Shown piece after piece: positions 43,675 through 52,738 of a stretch of DNA of 64,000 bases (its first letter is position 1; every line of letters begins with the position of its first letter). The DNA lies in the NCBI GenBank assembly GCA_027483505.1, contig JAIXUP010000009.1, positions 62,001-126,000 of the forward strand. Reading direction: 5' to 3'. Source of the stretch: Hyphomicrobiales bacterium. GTDB lineage: Bacteria > Pseudomonadota > Alphaproteobacteria > Rhizobiales > Beijerinckiaceae. A model generated the notes under the pieces. It was not told the origin of the DNA. It saw nothing but the letters and a program-made list of their open reading frames with translations, and ran no database searches. The position numbers and the translations under genes were made by a program.

Positions 43675-44982
43675 CTAGCGGCGTCCGATGCTGACATAGG
43701 TGAAGCCGTGCTTGCGGGCGTCGGCAGCGCGGTAGAGGTTCCGGAGGTCGACCAGCACAGGAGTCCGCATCGCCTCCTTCAGGCGGCGCAGGTCGAGTGC
43801 ACGGAACTGCTCCCACTCCGTGACGATGACGAGAGCGTCAGCGTCGCGGGCGCAATTGTAGGGGCTCGATTCATAGGTCACGCCGGAAAGGACGAGCTTT
43901 GCCTGTTCGGTGCCTTCGGGGTCATAGGCTGCGATCTCTGCGCCATGATCCTGCAGTCCCTGGATGATCGGGATGGAGGGGGCCTCGCGCATATCGTCCG
44001 TGTTGGCCTTGAACGTCAGCCCGAGCACCGCAACGCGGCGCCCGCGGACGTCGCCGCCCATGGTCTGGATGATCTTGCGCGCCATGGCACGCTTGCGCTG
44101 CTCGTTCACGGCCGCGACCGTCTCCACGATCCTGACCGGACTTCCGGCGTCCTGCGCCGTCTTGATCAGCGCCAGCGTATCCTTCGGGAAGCATGACCCG
44201 CCATAGCCGGGGCCTGCATGCAGGAACTTGCTGCCGATCCGGTTGTCGAGGCCGATGCCGCGCGCCACCAACTGGACATCCGCGCCCACGGCCTCGCACA
44301 GGTCCGCCATTTCGTTGATGAAGGTGATCTTCGTCGCCAGGAAGGCGTTGGCCGCGTACTTGATCAGTTCCGATGTGCGCCGGTCGGTGAACAGGATCGG
44401 CGAGCGGTTGATGAACAGCGGCCGGTAGATGTCCTGCATAATCTCCTGCGCGCGCTCGCCGTGGGCGCCCACGACGATGCGGTCTGGCAGCTTGAAATCA
44501 TGGATGGCTGCGCCCTCGCGCATGAATTCCGGATTGGACACGACGTCGAAATCCGCATCCGGGCGCGCCTCGCGGATGACACGCTCGACCTCGTCGCCTG
44601 TCCCGACCGGAACCGTCGATTTGGTCACGATGACGCAATAGCCGTTCAACTCGAGCGCGATCTCGCGCGCGGCGGCATAGACATAGGTCAGGTCGGCGAA
44701 GCCGTCGCCGCGGCGCGACGGCGTGCCGACGGCGATGAAGATCGCATCCGCGCCCCCGACCGCATCCGGCAGGTTCAGCGTGAAGGACAGCCGGCCAGCC
44801 GCGACGTTCTTGGCGACAAGCTCTTTCAGGCCCGGCTCGAAGATGGGAATCTCGCCACGGTTGAGCAGCTCGATTTTCTGCGGATCCTTGTCGACACAGA
44901 TCACGTCATGCCCGAAGTCAGCGAAGCAGGCGCCAGACACCAGACCGACATAGCCGGAGCCAACCATTACAATACGGGCCAT
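43675..44982 (-). CDS. ugd: UDP-glucose 6-dehydrogenase
   Basis: A 435-residue enzyme that oxidises UDP-glucose to UDP-glucuronate with two NAD. NAD loop GSGYVGLVSGACFADFGHDV from 8, VGTPSRRGDGFADLTYV, STVPVGTGDEV, NPEFMREG and the catalytic-cysteine segment GPGYGGSCFPKDT are all present, with the C-terminal UDP domain LGLTFKANTDDMREAPS. The ATG at 44982 gives the family start; the longer frame to 45441 does not. Supplies uronic acid for the glycan, as RkpK does in rhizobia. Confidence 0.97.
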   Translation of the reverse strand: MARIVMVGSGYVGLVSGACFADFGHDVICVDKDPQKIELLNRGEIPIFEPGLKELVAKNVAAGRLSFTLNLPDAVGGADAIFIAVGTPSRRGDGFADLTYVYAAAREIALELNGYCVIVTKSTVPVGTGDEVERVIREARPDADFDVVSNPEFMREGAAIHDFKLPDRIVVGAHGERAQEIMQDIYRPLFINRSPILFTDRRTSELIKYAANAFLATKITFINEMADLCEAVGADVQLVARGIGLDNRIGSKFLHAGPGYGGSCFPKDTLALIKTAQDAGSPVRIVETVAAVNEQRKRAMARKIIQTMGGDVRGRRVAVLGLTFKANTDDMREAPSIPIIQGLQDHGAEIAAYDPEGTEQAKLVLSGVTYESSPYNCARDADALVIVTEWEQFRALDLRRLKEAMRTPVLVDLRNLYRAADARKHGFTYVSIGRR

Positions 44983-45277
44983 GCGTTTGGTTATCCCTGA
45001 ATCTGGAATGCTTGACGCAACGTTGTCGCCAAGTCGCGGGCGCGCATGAATGCACCGGAAATTGGCGTATATCAAGTCGCGAGAACCTGAAACCGCCCCG
45101 CCTGCACCCGGCAAATCCCCTCGCCATTCCGGCGACTTGCAGCTACAGGCGAGCTGCTTCAGGATATGTGGCGCGCGGCGTGGCGTTCGGCGACAACCGT
45201 TCGCTGCGACCGGTCCCGCGGGCCATCCGGGCCTTGCCGCACACCTGCGGACCGCAACACGCAAGGGCAATGTGGAG

Positions 45278-45991
45278 ATGGTGAGGCGGCGACAGGCATG
45301 GCTTCTGCTGGCGGCAGCGCTCGGCGCCAGCGGGATCGTGGCCGCCATCCTGTTCGACCGGCCAAGCCCGGCACCGTCGCCCGCTCCAGCACCATTGGCC
45401 CAGCATGATTGGGGCGTTGGCAGCGAATTGTACCGGTTCAATGGCCGGCGGCACCTTCAGTTCAGCCACGGACCGTTGCGGATGGATGCGAATCGTTTCG
45501 AGCTGGTCACGACCGCCCTGACTGCCGGGGAAGGCGTCAAGATCGAGGAAAGGCTGGCCGAATCAGTTCCCCCGCCGCCCGCCGTCGCCAGCGGCGAGGT
45601 CGTTGCCTTCAGGCCACCTTACGAGGTGCTCGACTCGCACAGCTTCACATCGGGCAACTGGGCGGTCACCCTCGCCGACGTCACCGGTCCCGCCCGCGAC
45701 GCGGTCTGCTTTGATCGGGACCGTCGCCTGTTCGCCTGCGGGCTGCAGGCGCGCGCGGCCCTGAACAACACCTTGCGGCGAAACGAAGTGAGCTGCCGGA
45801 CGAGCCGCATGCTCAACAGCGAGCGGCTGCTGGCAACGTGCACGATGCGCGAAGGCGATCTTGCCCAGATGATGGTCAGGCAAGGCTGGCTGAGGTCGGA
45901 TGTGCCGACGCGGACGGATCTGCAGGACGGGATGCGCACTGCAGAAAGCGCCCAGTTGGGGCTGTGGAATGGCGGCTGGAGCATCCGCTGA
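45278..45991 (+). CDS. Membrane-anchored SNase-like (thermonuclease-family) protein, probably inactive
   Basis: A 237-residue protein with an N-terminal helix (about 8-26) and Pro/Ala-rich linker. The C-terminal half (about 130-237) follows the staphylococcal-nuclease-like layout common in rhizobial genomes: AVCFDRDRRLFACGLQARAALNN, then VSCRTSRM, LLATCTM and AQLGLWNGGW. The usual catalytic Arg/Glu residues are not seen in place, so a structural or binding role is more likely. AAGGG precedes the ATG by about ten bases; a GTG three bases later is an alternative. It diverges from ugd. Confidence 0.6.
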   Translation: MVRRRQAWLLLAAALGASGIVAAILFDRPSPAPSPAPAPLAQHDWGVGSELYRFNGRRHLQFSHGPLRMDANRFELVTTALTAGEGVKIEERLAESVPPPPAVASGEVVAFRPPYEVLDSHSFTSGNWAVTLADVTGPARDAVCFDRDRRLFACGLQARAALNNTLRRNEVSCRTSRMLNSERLLATCTMREGDLAQMMVRQGWLRSDVPTRTDLQDGMRTAESAQLGLWNGGWSIR

Positions 45992-46164
45992 CCGGCGTCA
46001 CGAGGCCGGATGCGGCTGACGGCAAACAGGGATATGGCCGTGGCGCGGCTGCTGCATCCCGCAAATCAAGCACCCCCGCTCCCGCCACGCATGGCGGCTC
46101 CCTTTTCGGCAGGCCGACTTTGTGCTGAAACAGGCCGGTTACCACGAACAGATGGAACCGGCGC

Positions 46165-47313
46165 TTGAACGGCTTGCTTGACGATTTTCGCAGCGGCGTC
46201 GCCTCCCTTCATCCCAGCCGTTTCCCCTATGGCAAATTTGCCCTGGCGCTGTCGCTGGGGCTGGTTGCCGGCCTTCTGTTCCAGCGGCTGAACCTGCCCT
46301 TGCCGTTCATGCTCGGCGCGATGATGGCCTGCACCGTTGCGGCCCTGCTCAGGCTGCCGGTGGCGGCCCCGTCCGTGATCCGCCCCCCCATGTCGGCGAT
46401 CATCGGCGTGCTGCTTGGCTCGGGCTTCTCGCCGGCGGTCGTGGCGCAGTTGCCGCAATGGTGGCCGGCATTGCTCGGGCTGATGGCGTTCATGGTGGCG
46501 TGCGGGTTCACCGTGGTCCTCTACTTCAGGAAAGTGGGCGGCTACGACGCCACGACGGCCTTCTTTTCCGGCATGCCCGGCGGCCTTGTCGAGATGATCG
46601 AACTCGGCGAGGAGCGCGGCGGTGACACGCGCGTGATTGCGCTGGTCCACGCCGCACGGCTGCTCTTCATCGTGATGACGATCCCTTTCGCCATCCAGTG
46701 GCTCGAAGGCGTCTCGCTCAACCGTGCGGCTGGTTCGGTCTCGGTGTTCGATGCGCCGCTCGTGCAGGAATTCTGGCTTATCGGCTGCGGGCTTGCGGGC
46801 GTGGCCCTCGGCTACCTGCTCAAGCTGCCGGCGCGGACGCTGCTGGGGCCCATGCTCGTCAGCGCCGCCGTACACATGCTCGGCCTCAGCGACTTCAAGC
46901 CGGCCTTCGAGATCGTGAATGCGGCGCAATTGGTCCTTGGGGTCGTCATCGGCTGCCGCTTCGCCGGAACCGCCACGCGCATGGTGATGCGCATCCTCGC
47001 GCTCTCGGTCGGCTCGACGCTGATCCTGATCTTCTGGACCGGGCTGTTCGCCTTCATCGTGTCGCAGCTTGCCGGTTACCGGATGACCACGCTGATCCTG
47101 GCCTATTCGCCGGGCGGTCTGGCGGAGATGAGCCTGATCGCGCTGGCGATCTATGCCGAGGTCGCCTTCGTGGCGAGCATGCACATCATCCGGATATTTC
47201 TGGTGATGGTGTCGGCGGCAGGAATCTTCTCGCTGCTGCGAATCGGTGCTGGGACCGCTGCGCCTTCGGCAGGGGAGACAAAGCCGACCGCTGCGCGGGC
47301 CCCCGCCGAGTGA
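46165..47313 (+). CDS. AbrB-family (AbrB duplication) membrane protein
   Basis: A 382-residue membrane protein with about ten helices in two related halves; the halves show LGLVAGLLFQRLNLPLPFMLGAMMA and LGYLLKLPARTLLGPMLVSA, the duplicated AbrB motif. These proteins (named for E. coli AbrB, also called ammonia-monooxygenase-like) are putative transporters or regulators of unknown substrate. AFFSGMPGGLVEMIELGEERG and AYSPGGLAEMSLIALAI are the conserved loops. The start appears to be a TTG, since no in-frame ATG precedes the conserved region. Not related to the DNA-binding AbrB of Bacillus. Confidence 0.85.
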   Translation: MNGLLDDFRSGVASLHPSRFPYGKFALALSLGLVAGLLFQRLNLPLPFMLGAMMACTVAALLRLPVAAPSVIRPPMSAIIGVLLGSGFSPAVVAQLPQWWPALLGLMAFMVACGFTVVLYFRKVGGYDATTAFFSGMPGGLVEMIELGEERGGDTRVIALVHAARLLFIVMTIPFAIQWLEGVSLNRAAGSVSVFDAPLVQEFWLIGCGLAGVALGYLLKLPARTLLGPMLVSAAVHMLGLSDFKPAFEIVNAAQLVLGVVIGCRFAGTATRMVMRILALSVGSTLILIFWTGLFAFIVSQLAGYRMTTLILAYSPGGLAEMSLIALAIYAEVAFVASMHIIRIFLVMVSAAGIFSLLRIGAGTAAPSAGETKPTAARAPAE

Positions 47314-47348
47314 GGGGCGGCCGGGCCTTGCGGATTGGTGAAGAAGAA

Positions 47349-47423
<75 letters not shown>

Positions 47424-47589
47424 GGTCTTCGGGAGCGGCGCGAACGCCGCTGCGGTCAAGGGGCTATAGCCAATCAGTCAGGCCCGCGCAACCCTTTGTC
47501 GTGTGTCGCTGCCAGCGGATCGGACGGCAGGACGAAACAGGGTCAAACTCCGGCGGGAAAACCGGAAGGTGCCCTGAGAACGCGGACGC

Positions 47590-47952
47590 TCAGGCCGCCT
47601 TGATCATCTTCTCGACCTCGCTGACGAGCTCGCGCAGGTGGAAGGGCTTCGACAGGACCTTGGCGTCCTTGGGGGCGTGGGAGTCCGGATTCAGGGCCAC
47701 GGCAGCAAAACCCGTGATGAACATCACCTTCATGTCGGGGTCGAGTTCGGTGGCCCGGCGGGCGAGTTCGATGCCATCCATCTCGGGCATCACGATGTCG
47801 GTCAGCAGGAGTTCGAAAGGCTCCTCGCGCAACCGGTTGTACGCCGACAGGCCGTTGTCGAATGAGGCTACGTCATAGCCGGCATTCTGCAGGGCCTTCA
47901 CCAGGAAGCGGCGCATGTCGTTGTCGTCTTCGGCAAGCAGGATCTTTGTCAT
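47590..47952 (-). CDS. cpdR: Single-domain response regulator CpdR
   Basis: A 120-residue receiver domain with no output part. Acid pocket Asp9-Asp10, phospho-acceptor Asp52 (LLLTDIVMPEMDG), Thr80 (MFITGFAA) and Lys102 (VLSKPFHLRELV) are in place. MTKILLAEDDNDMRRFLVKAL and the length are typical of alphaproteobacterial CpdR, which when unphosphorylated brings ClpXP to the pole to degrade cell-cycle proteins and is phosphorylated through CckA-ChpT. The ATG at 47952 fits the family; a frame from 48012 would add a basic leader. Confidence 0.92.
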   Translation of the reverse strand: MTKILLAEDDNDMRRFLVKALQNAGYDVASFDNGLSAYNRLREEPFELLLTDIVMPEMDGIELARRATELDPDMKVMFITGFAAVALNPDSHAPKDAKVLSKPFHLRELVSEVEKMIKAA

Positions 47953-48156
47953 GGCGATGCGTGTCCCGGTGTCATTCGTGGTGTGTCGGCGCTGCGGCTG
48001 GCGGCGGCGCACAACATGGTTACCTCATTTTCATTAACACCCTGCCTCGTTAACATGTCGTGAAGCCATGCGCCCGGCTTGCGTCATGCCTGCTTTGCGG
48101 GTTGGCGCCGCAGAACAAGGGTTGGCAAGCGCTGCCGGCCATGGTTCGATCCGCAC

Positions 48157-49071
48157 ATGAATCCGCTGCCTGCCGAGGCCTGCCAGGTCGACATCGTCGA
48201 ACGGATCGTGTCGCCCTTCACGGTGCACGAACCCCTGCTGCAGGTCATCCCGTCTGTGGTCGGCGTGCCCCATGCCGGGAGGCAGTATCCCCGCCCCTTC
48301 GTCGAGCAGGCCCGCCTCTCGCAATTGGCGCTCCGGCGCTCGGAGGATGCGTTCGTCGATGTGCTGGCCAGCATGGTTCCGCAACTGGGCGTCCCGTTGC
48401 TGGTGGCGCAGTTCCCTCGTGCCTATCTCGACGCGAACCGCGAGCCCTATGAACTTGATCCGCGCATGTTCGAGGGGAGACTTCCGCCCTTCGTGAACAC
48501 GCGGTCGATGCGGGTCGCCGGGGGGCTTGGCACGATCCCGCGGGTCGTGGGGGATGGCCAGGACATCTACCACCGCCGCATTCCGGCTGCTGAGGCGACC
48601 CAACGCATCGAGGGGCTCTACAAGCCCTACCATGCCGCCTTGCGGGGACTTGTGGCGCGGACGCGCGGGCGCTTCGGCGTCTGCGTGCTCGTCGATCTGC
48701 ATTCCATGCCCTCGGTGGGAATCGACCGCGACAGCGAAAGCCGGACCGACATCATTCTCGGCGACCGTTTCGGAACCAGCGCCGCGCCTGAGGTCATCGA
48801 AATTGCCGAGGCGGCCTTGCGCCAGGCCGGGTTCAGCGTCAGCCGCAACCGCCCCTATGCGGGAGGCTACATCACTGAACATTACGGCCAGCCGCGCACG
48901 CAGGTCCATGCGCTGCAGATCGAAATCAATCGGGGCCTGTACATGGATGAAAGCCGGATCGAGCCGCTGGAGCGCTTCGGCGCCGTGCGCGACGCGCTGG
49001 GGACCAGCCTGGCCGAAATGTTCAGCGCCTGGACGAGCGGCCTGATGACCTTCCCCCTCGCAGCCGAGTGA
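48157..49071 (+). CDS. N-formylglutamate amidohydrolase family protein
   Basis: A 304-residue zinc-dependent amidohydrolase (FGase/HutG2 type) removing formyl from N-formylglutamate or related compounds. SVVGVPHAGRQYP (about 34-46) and CVLVDLHSMPSVG (about 201-213) carry the metal-binding histidines, with ANREPYELDPRMF and PYAGGYITEHYG further on. The ATG at 48157 is chosen over 48079 because homology begins shortly after it. No other histidine-catabolism gene is nearby; such stand-alone copies next to cpdR are probably general hydrolases. Convergent with the EamA gene. Confidence 0.88.
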   Translation: MNPLPAEACQVDIVERIVSPFTVHEPLLQVIPSVVGVPHAGRQYPRPFVEQARLSQLALRRSEDAFVDVLASMVPQLGVPLLVAQFPRAYLDANREPYELDPRMFEGRLPPFVNTRSMRVAGGLGTIPRVVGDGQDIYHRRIPAAEATQRIEGLYKPYHAALRGLVARTRGRFGVCVLVDLHSMPSVGIDRDSESRTDIILGDRFGTSAAPEVIEIAEAALRQAGFSVSRNRPYAGGYITEHYGQPRTQVHALQIEINRGLYMDESRIEPLERFGAVRDALGTSLAEMFSAWTSGLMTFPLAAE

Positions 49072-49095
49072 CCGCCGCGCGATCGGGCCGCGGGC

Positions 49096-49127
49096 AAAAA
49101 AAAGGCCGCACGTTTGACGGTGCGGCC
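49096..49127 (-). terminator. Rho-independent terminator, leftward
   Basis: A perfect 8-bp stem, GGCCGCAC (49104-49111) and GTGCGGCC (49120-49127), with an 8-base loop, followed on the minus strand by eight U (A-run at 49096-49103). It terminates leftward transcription: of the candidate small RNA beside it and, by read-through, of the EamA gene. Confidence 0.9.
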
Positions 49128-49184
49128 CAAGTCTAGGGAGGAAACGCCCAAGGAGGGCAGCGAGATGTCGCCATCTCGCAATGC
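49096..49184 (-). ncRNA. Candidate trans-acting small RNA with anti-Shine-Dalgarno loops
   Basis: Minus-strand reading shows -35-like TTGACC (49215-49220), a 19-base spacer and -10-like CTATAA (49190-49195), so transcription could begin near 49183. The ~88-nt RNA would hold a perfect 8-bp hairpin with a GCGA tetraloop (49160-49179), a 4-bp GCCC/GGGC hairpin exposing UCCUU (49146-49158), a single-stranded UUUCCUCCCU (49134-49143) and the strong terminator. Exposed CCUCC motifs followed by a terminator are typical of alphaproteobacterial sRNAs that block ribosome-binding sites. No coding frame fits. Family identity is not established. Confidence 0.6.
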
Positions 49185-49346
49185 ACAATTTATAGTGCGA
49201 CGCACAAAATGCAAGGTCAAAATGACTGACTGCGGGATTTTTTGAAAAACGGCTCGATTTTCAGTATTTCCATGAGGGCGCTTGCAATGAAGCGTCAAAT
49301 TATCGCCGATTTCGGTATTTTTTTGATGGTCAAGCATGACCATGCG

Positions 49347-50264
49347 TCAGACGGCCTGGTTTGATGCCACGCCTTGGACGCGCTCGCGATAGAGCAGATA
49401 CAGGCCCGACGCGACGACCACGAGGCCGCCGCCAAGGGTCCAGCGGTCCGGCCACTGGCCGAAGATCAGCCAGCCGAGAATCAGCATCCAGATCAACTGG
49501 GTGTAGATGAAAGGCGCCAGCACGGCGGCCGGCGCACGCCTGTGGGCGCCGATGATCAGCCAGTGGCCGAAGGCGCCGCAGGCTCCCATGAGCAGCATCA
49601 CGGCCCAGACCAGCGGCGACGCCGGCGTGGTCCACAGGACGAACATCACCGGCGTCATCAGCACGACCCCCGCCACACCCGAATACACCATGGTGGTTTC
49701 GCTGCTGTCGAAGCGCGCGAGCTTGCGGGTCGTGAGGTTGTAGAAGGCATAGCACAGCACGCCGGCGGCGGAGAGGAAGGCGGCGGGGTGCAGGCCGCCC
49801 GCGCCTGGCCGCATCACCACGAGCACGCCGAGGAATCCCACGGCGATGGCGATCAGGCGGCGCGGACCGGGCCACTCGCCGAGGAAAGGTCCCGAAATCA
49901 GTGCGATCAGCAGCGGCGTCGCGAACATGATCGTCATGACCTCGGCCAGTTGGAGATACTGCAGGGCGAGGAAGTTCAGCACGGTCGAGAGCAGCAGCAT
50001 CAACGAGCGCACCGCCTGCAACATCGGGGCGCGCGTCGTCATCACGCCGGGCCTCGTCAGCGGATTGAGCACAATCGTGACGAGGACGACGCTAACCGCA
50101 TAGCGGGCCCAGACGCTCTGCAGCGGGTGCATGAATTGCGAGGCCCACTTGGCGCTCGCATCCAGAACCGAAAAGATGGCGAGCGCCGCGCACATCAGGG
50201 CTATGCCGGTGAGGCGGTCCTTGCGCTGGGCTTCCTGCGATGGCGCGGTCAAGAAGTCACCCAT
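49347..50264 (-). CDS. EamA/DMT-family transporter
   Basis: A 305-residue inner-membrane protein with ten hydrophobic helices in two EamA halves (about 15-145 and 160-290), as in RhaT/YdcZ-type metabolite exporters. LQYLQLAEVMTIMFATPLLIALISG is the conserved end of the first half and YTQLIWMLILGWLIFGQWP of the second. Substrate unknown. It diverges from the chromate genes across a 241-base gap; its 3' side faces the candidate small RNA. Confidence 0.9.
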   Translation of the reverse strand: MGDFLTAPSQEAQRKDRLTGIALMCAALAIFSVLDASAKWASQFMHPLQSVWARYAVSVVLVTIVLNPLTRPGVMTTRAPMLQAVRSLMLLLSTVLNFLALQYLQLAEVMTIMFATPLLIALISGPFLGEWPGPRRLIAIAVGFLGVLVVMRPGAGGLHPAAFLSAAGVLCYAFYNLTTRKLARFDSSETTMVYSGVAGVVLMTPVMFVLWTTPASPLVWAVMLLMGACGAFGHWLIIGAHRRAPAAVLAPFIYTQLIWMLILGWLIFGQWPDRWTLGGGLVVVASGLYLLYRERVQGVASNQAV

Positions 50265-50505
50265 GGAACTGGCGTTGCAGGCCGTGGCCCATCCTTGCGT
50301 AACACCGACCCACGCGCGCTCTTAGTCCTGCAACGCATGGCGCGATTGCAAAAAGGCGTCCTGCATGCAAATTGAACAGCGCTCACGCTTCAATTGACAG
50401 GATACCCGGTTGTCGCTTAGCTCACTTTATGGGGATCGCGATCTCCCCATCAGGCGACAGCCCAAGCATCGCGTCCTGTTCAATCCGAACCGAGGGCGCA
50501 TTGCC

Positions 50506-51354
50506 ATGTCATCCACGACATCCATATCCAGCGACCGGCTTTCGCGGCTGATCGGTCGGCCCGATTGCCCCGTGCTGATTGATGTTTGCACAGACGCAGA
50601 CTTTGCCTGCGACCCGCGCCTTGTGCCCGGCGCCATCCGCCGGCCGCATCAGGACGTGACTGTCTGGGGCCCGGCCTATGCCGGCCGCGAGGCCGTCGTG
50701 ATCTGCCAGAAGGGCCTCAAGCTCGGCGAAGGCGTCGCGGCCTGGCTGCGCCATTTCGGCTGCGATGCGCGGCATCTCGAAGGCGGGGCGCTCGGCTGGG
50801 CCAAGACCGGCCTTCCCATGCTCGTCACGGAGCGCGTGCCGCCGGCCGGCGCCAATGGCGCCACCCTCTGGGTGACGCGGGCGCGGCCGAAGATCGACCG
50901 GATCGCCTGTCCCTGGCTGATCAGGCGCTTCGTCGACCCTGCCGCCGTGTTCCTGTTCGTCTCGCCGGCGGAAGTCCGGGGGGTGGCGGAGCGCTTCGGC
51001 GCCACGCCCTTCGACCTGGAAGGCGAGGACCAGTTCTGGAGCCATCGCGGCGAGCTGTGCACCTTCGACGTGATGATTTCTGAGTTCGGGCTGACCTCGG
51101 AACCGCTGCTGCGCCTCGCCAGGATCGTGCGCGGCGCCGACACGGCGCGGCTCGATCTCGAGCCGGAAGCGGCGGGGCTGCTGGCGCTTTCGCTCGGCCT
51201 GTCGCGCATGTTCAGCGATGATCTCCGACAGCTTGCGGCGGGCATGACGCTCTACGACGCGCTGTTCCGCTGGTGCGCCGACGCCACGGCTGAGACACAC
51301 AACTGGCCAGCGCGAAAGGCGGGCGGGCCGATTCCGTCCGGAACACTGTCATGA
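50506..51354 (+). CDS. Rhodanese-domain / ChrB-C chromate-resistance protein
   Basis: A 282-residue fusion. Residues 8-110 form a rhodanese-like domain with VVICQKGLKLGEGVAAWLR, whose Cys sits at the loop start as in sulfurtransferases. Residues about 125-275 match the chromate-resistance (ChrB C-terminal) domain: LWVTRARPKIDRIACPWLIRRFVDP and LCTFDVMISEFGL. The DNA-binding N-terminal part of classical ChrB regulators is absent, so a resistance enzyme or sensor role is more likely than repression. The stop overlaps the chrA start (ATGA). The ATG at 50506 fits the rhodanese start. Confidence 0.88.
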   Translation: MSSTTSISSDRLSRLIGRPDCPVLIDVCTDADFACDPRLVPGAIRRPHQDVTVWGPAYAGREAVVICQKGLKLGEGVAAWLRHFGCDARHLEGGALGWAKTGLPMLVTERVPPAGANGATLWVTRARPKIDRIACPWLIRRFVDPAAVFLFVSPAEVRGVAERFGATPFDLEGEDQFWSHRGELCTFDVMISEFGLTSEPLLRLARIVRGADTARLDLEPEAAGLLALSLGLSRMFSDDLRQLAAGMTLYDALFRWCADATAETHNWPARKAGGPIPSGTLS

Positions 51355-52718
51355 ACCGGCCTGTTGCTGAGACGGCTGCGGCGTCAGACGCCGGCGCGCC
51401 CGGCATGACCCAGCCATCGCTGCGCGAGGCCACCGCCATCTGGTTCAGGATCGGGTGCCTGTCCTTTGGCGGTGCGGCTGCGCAAGTCGCAATGCTGCAC
51501 CGCGTGGTCGTTGACGAGAAGCGCTGGGTCGAGGAGCGTCGGTTCCTTGATGCGCTGAACTACTGCACGTTGCTCCCGGGTCCCGAAGCGCAGCAACTGG
51601 CCACCTATCTCGGTTTTATCCTGCACGGGGTTCGCGGCGGCGTGATCGCAGGGCTGCTGTTCGTCATTCCCGGGGCGCTGGTGATGATGGCGCTCTGCTT
51701 TCTCTATGTGCTCGGGCGTGGCCTTGGTGTGGTCGAGGGTGTTTTCTTCGGCATCAAGGCTGCCGTGATCGCCATCGTGATCGAGGCTCTGCTGAAAATC
51801 GGAAAGCGGGCGCTGAAGACACCGTTCCTGCTCGGCGCGGCGGCGACCAGTTTCGTGGCGCTGGCGTTCCTTGATGTCGATTTCCCGGTCGTCATTCTGG
51901 CGGCTGCGGTGGCGGGGCTCCTGTTGTCCGCCCTGAAGTCCGACTGGCTTGGCAAGCGCGCCCGGACCCTCGAGAGCGCCGCGCCGGCGCCGGGGCAGAC
52001 GGCAGTGGCTTTCAGGGCCGCGCTTGTCTGGACCGTGATCTGGTGGGCTCCCGTCGGTCTGGCCGCAGCGACGCTCGGCCCGGCGCATCTTCTGGTCGAT
52101 GTCGGCCTGTTCTTCTCAAAGCTGGCGATGATCACCTTCGGCGGAGCCTATGCTGTGCTGGCCTATCTGGCAGACGCCGCCGTGCACGACAAGGGCTGGG
52201 TCAGCGCCGCCGAGATGATCGACGGGCTGGGGCTGGCGGAAACGACGCCCGGTCCCACCATTCTGGTCAACCAGTTTGCCGCCTTCCTGGCCGGCTGGCG
52301 CCAGCCGCAGCCGTTCCCGCCGGCCGTCGCGGCCTCGCTCTCGGCGCTGATGGCGGTCTGGGTCACGTTTGCGCCCTCGTTCGTCTGGATCTTCGCGGGC
52401 AGCCCCTTCGTAGAGCGCGTGCGCGGCAATCCGCGAATCGCGGGCGCCTTGTCGGTGATCACCGCCGCCGTGGCGGGCGTGATCGCCTCGCTGGTGCTGA
52501 AGTTCGCGCTCGGGGTTCTGTTCGGGCAGGTGCATGTGCTGCACTGGGGCGCGCTGCAGGCGTCTGTTCCGGTCGTCGCGACGCTCAACTGGCCGGCACT
52601 GCTGCTCGCCATCGGCGCAGCCATTCTGCTGTTCAGGCTGCACCGCGGGGTGATCGAGACGGTGCTTTGGCTCGGTGCAGCCGGAATCGTCGTGACGTTT
52701 CTGAAGGCTCTTGTCTGA
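51351..52718 (+). CDS. chrA: Chromate efflux transporter ChrA (long, two-domain form)
   Basis: A 455-residue CHR-family membrane protein with two homologous halves. The first has LSFGGAAAQVAMLHRVVVDE and TLLPGPEAQQLATYLG; the second has MITFGGAYAVLAYLADAAV and ETTPGPTILVNQFAAFLAG. About 10-12 helices in all. It exports chromate, driven by the proton gradient. Coupled to the rhodanese-ChrB gene by a 4-base overlap; ends 20 bases before the convergent marR. Confidence 0.95.
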   Translation: MNRPVAETAAASDAGAPGMTQPSLREATAIWFRIGCLSFGGAAAQVAMLHRVVVDEKRWVEERRFLDALNYCTLLPGPEAQQLATYLGFILHGVRGGVIAGLLFVIPGALVMMALCFLYVLGRGLGVVEGVFFGIKAAVIAIVIEALLKIGKRALKTPFLLGAAATSFVALAFLDVDFPVVILAAAVAGLLLSALKSDWLGKRARTLESAAPAPGQTAVAFRAALVWTVIWWAPVGLAAATLGPAHLLVDVGLFFSKLAMITFGGAYAVLAYLADAAVHDKGWVSAAEMIDGLGLAETTPGPTILVNQFAAFLAGWRQPQPFPPAVAASLSALMAVWVTFAPSFVWIFAGSPFVERVRGNPRIAGALSVITAAVAGVIASLVLKFALGVLFGQVHVLHWGALQASVPVVATLNWPALLLAIGAAILLFRLHRGVIETVLWLGAAGIVVTFLKALV

Positions 52719-52738
52719 GGCTGCGGGCTCAGGCCGGA

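Noticed and set aside
48034..48053. Two TTAA half-sites upstream of cpdR considered as a CtrA-binding site
   Set aside because: The half-sites are separated by 12 bases, whereas CtrA boxes have seven.
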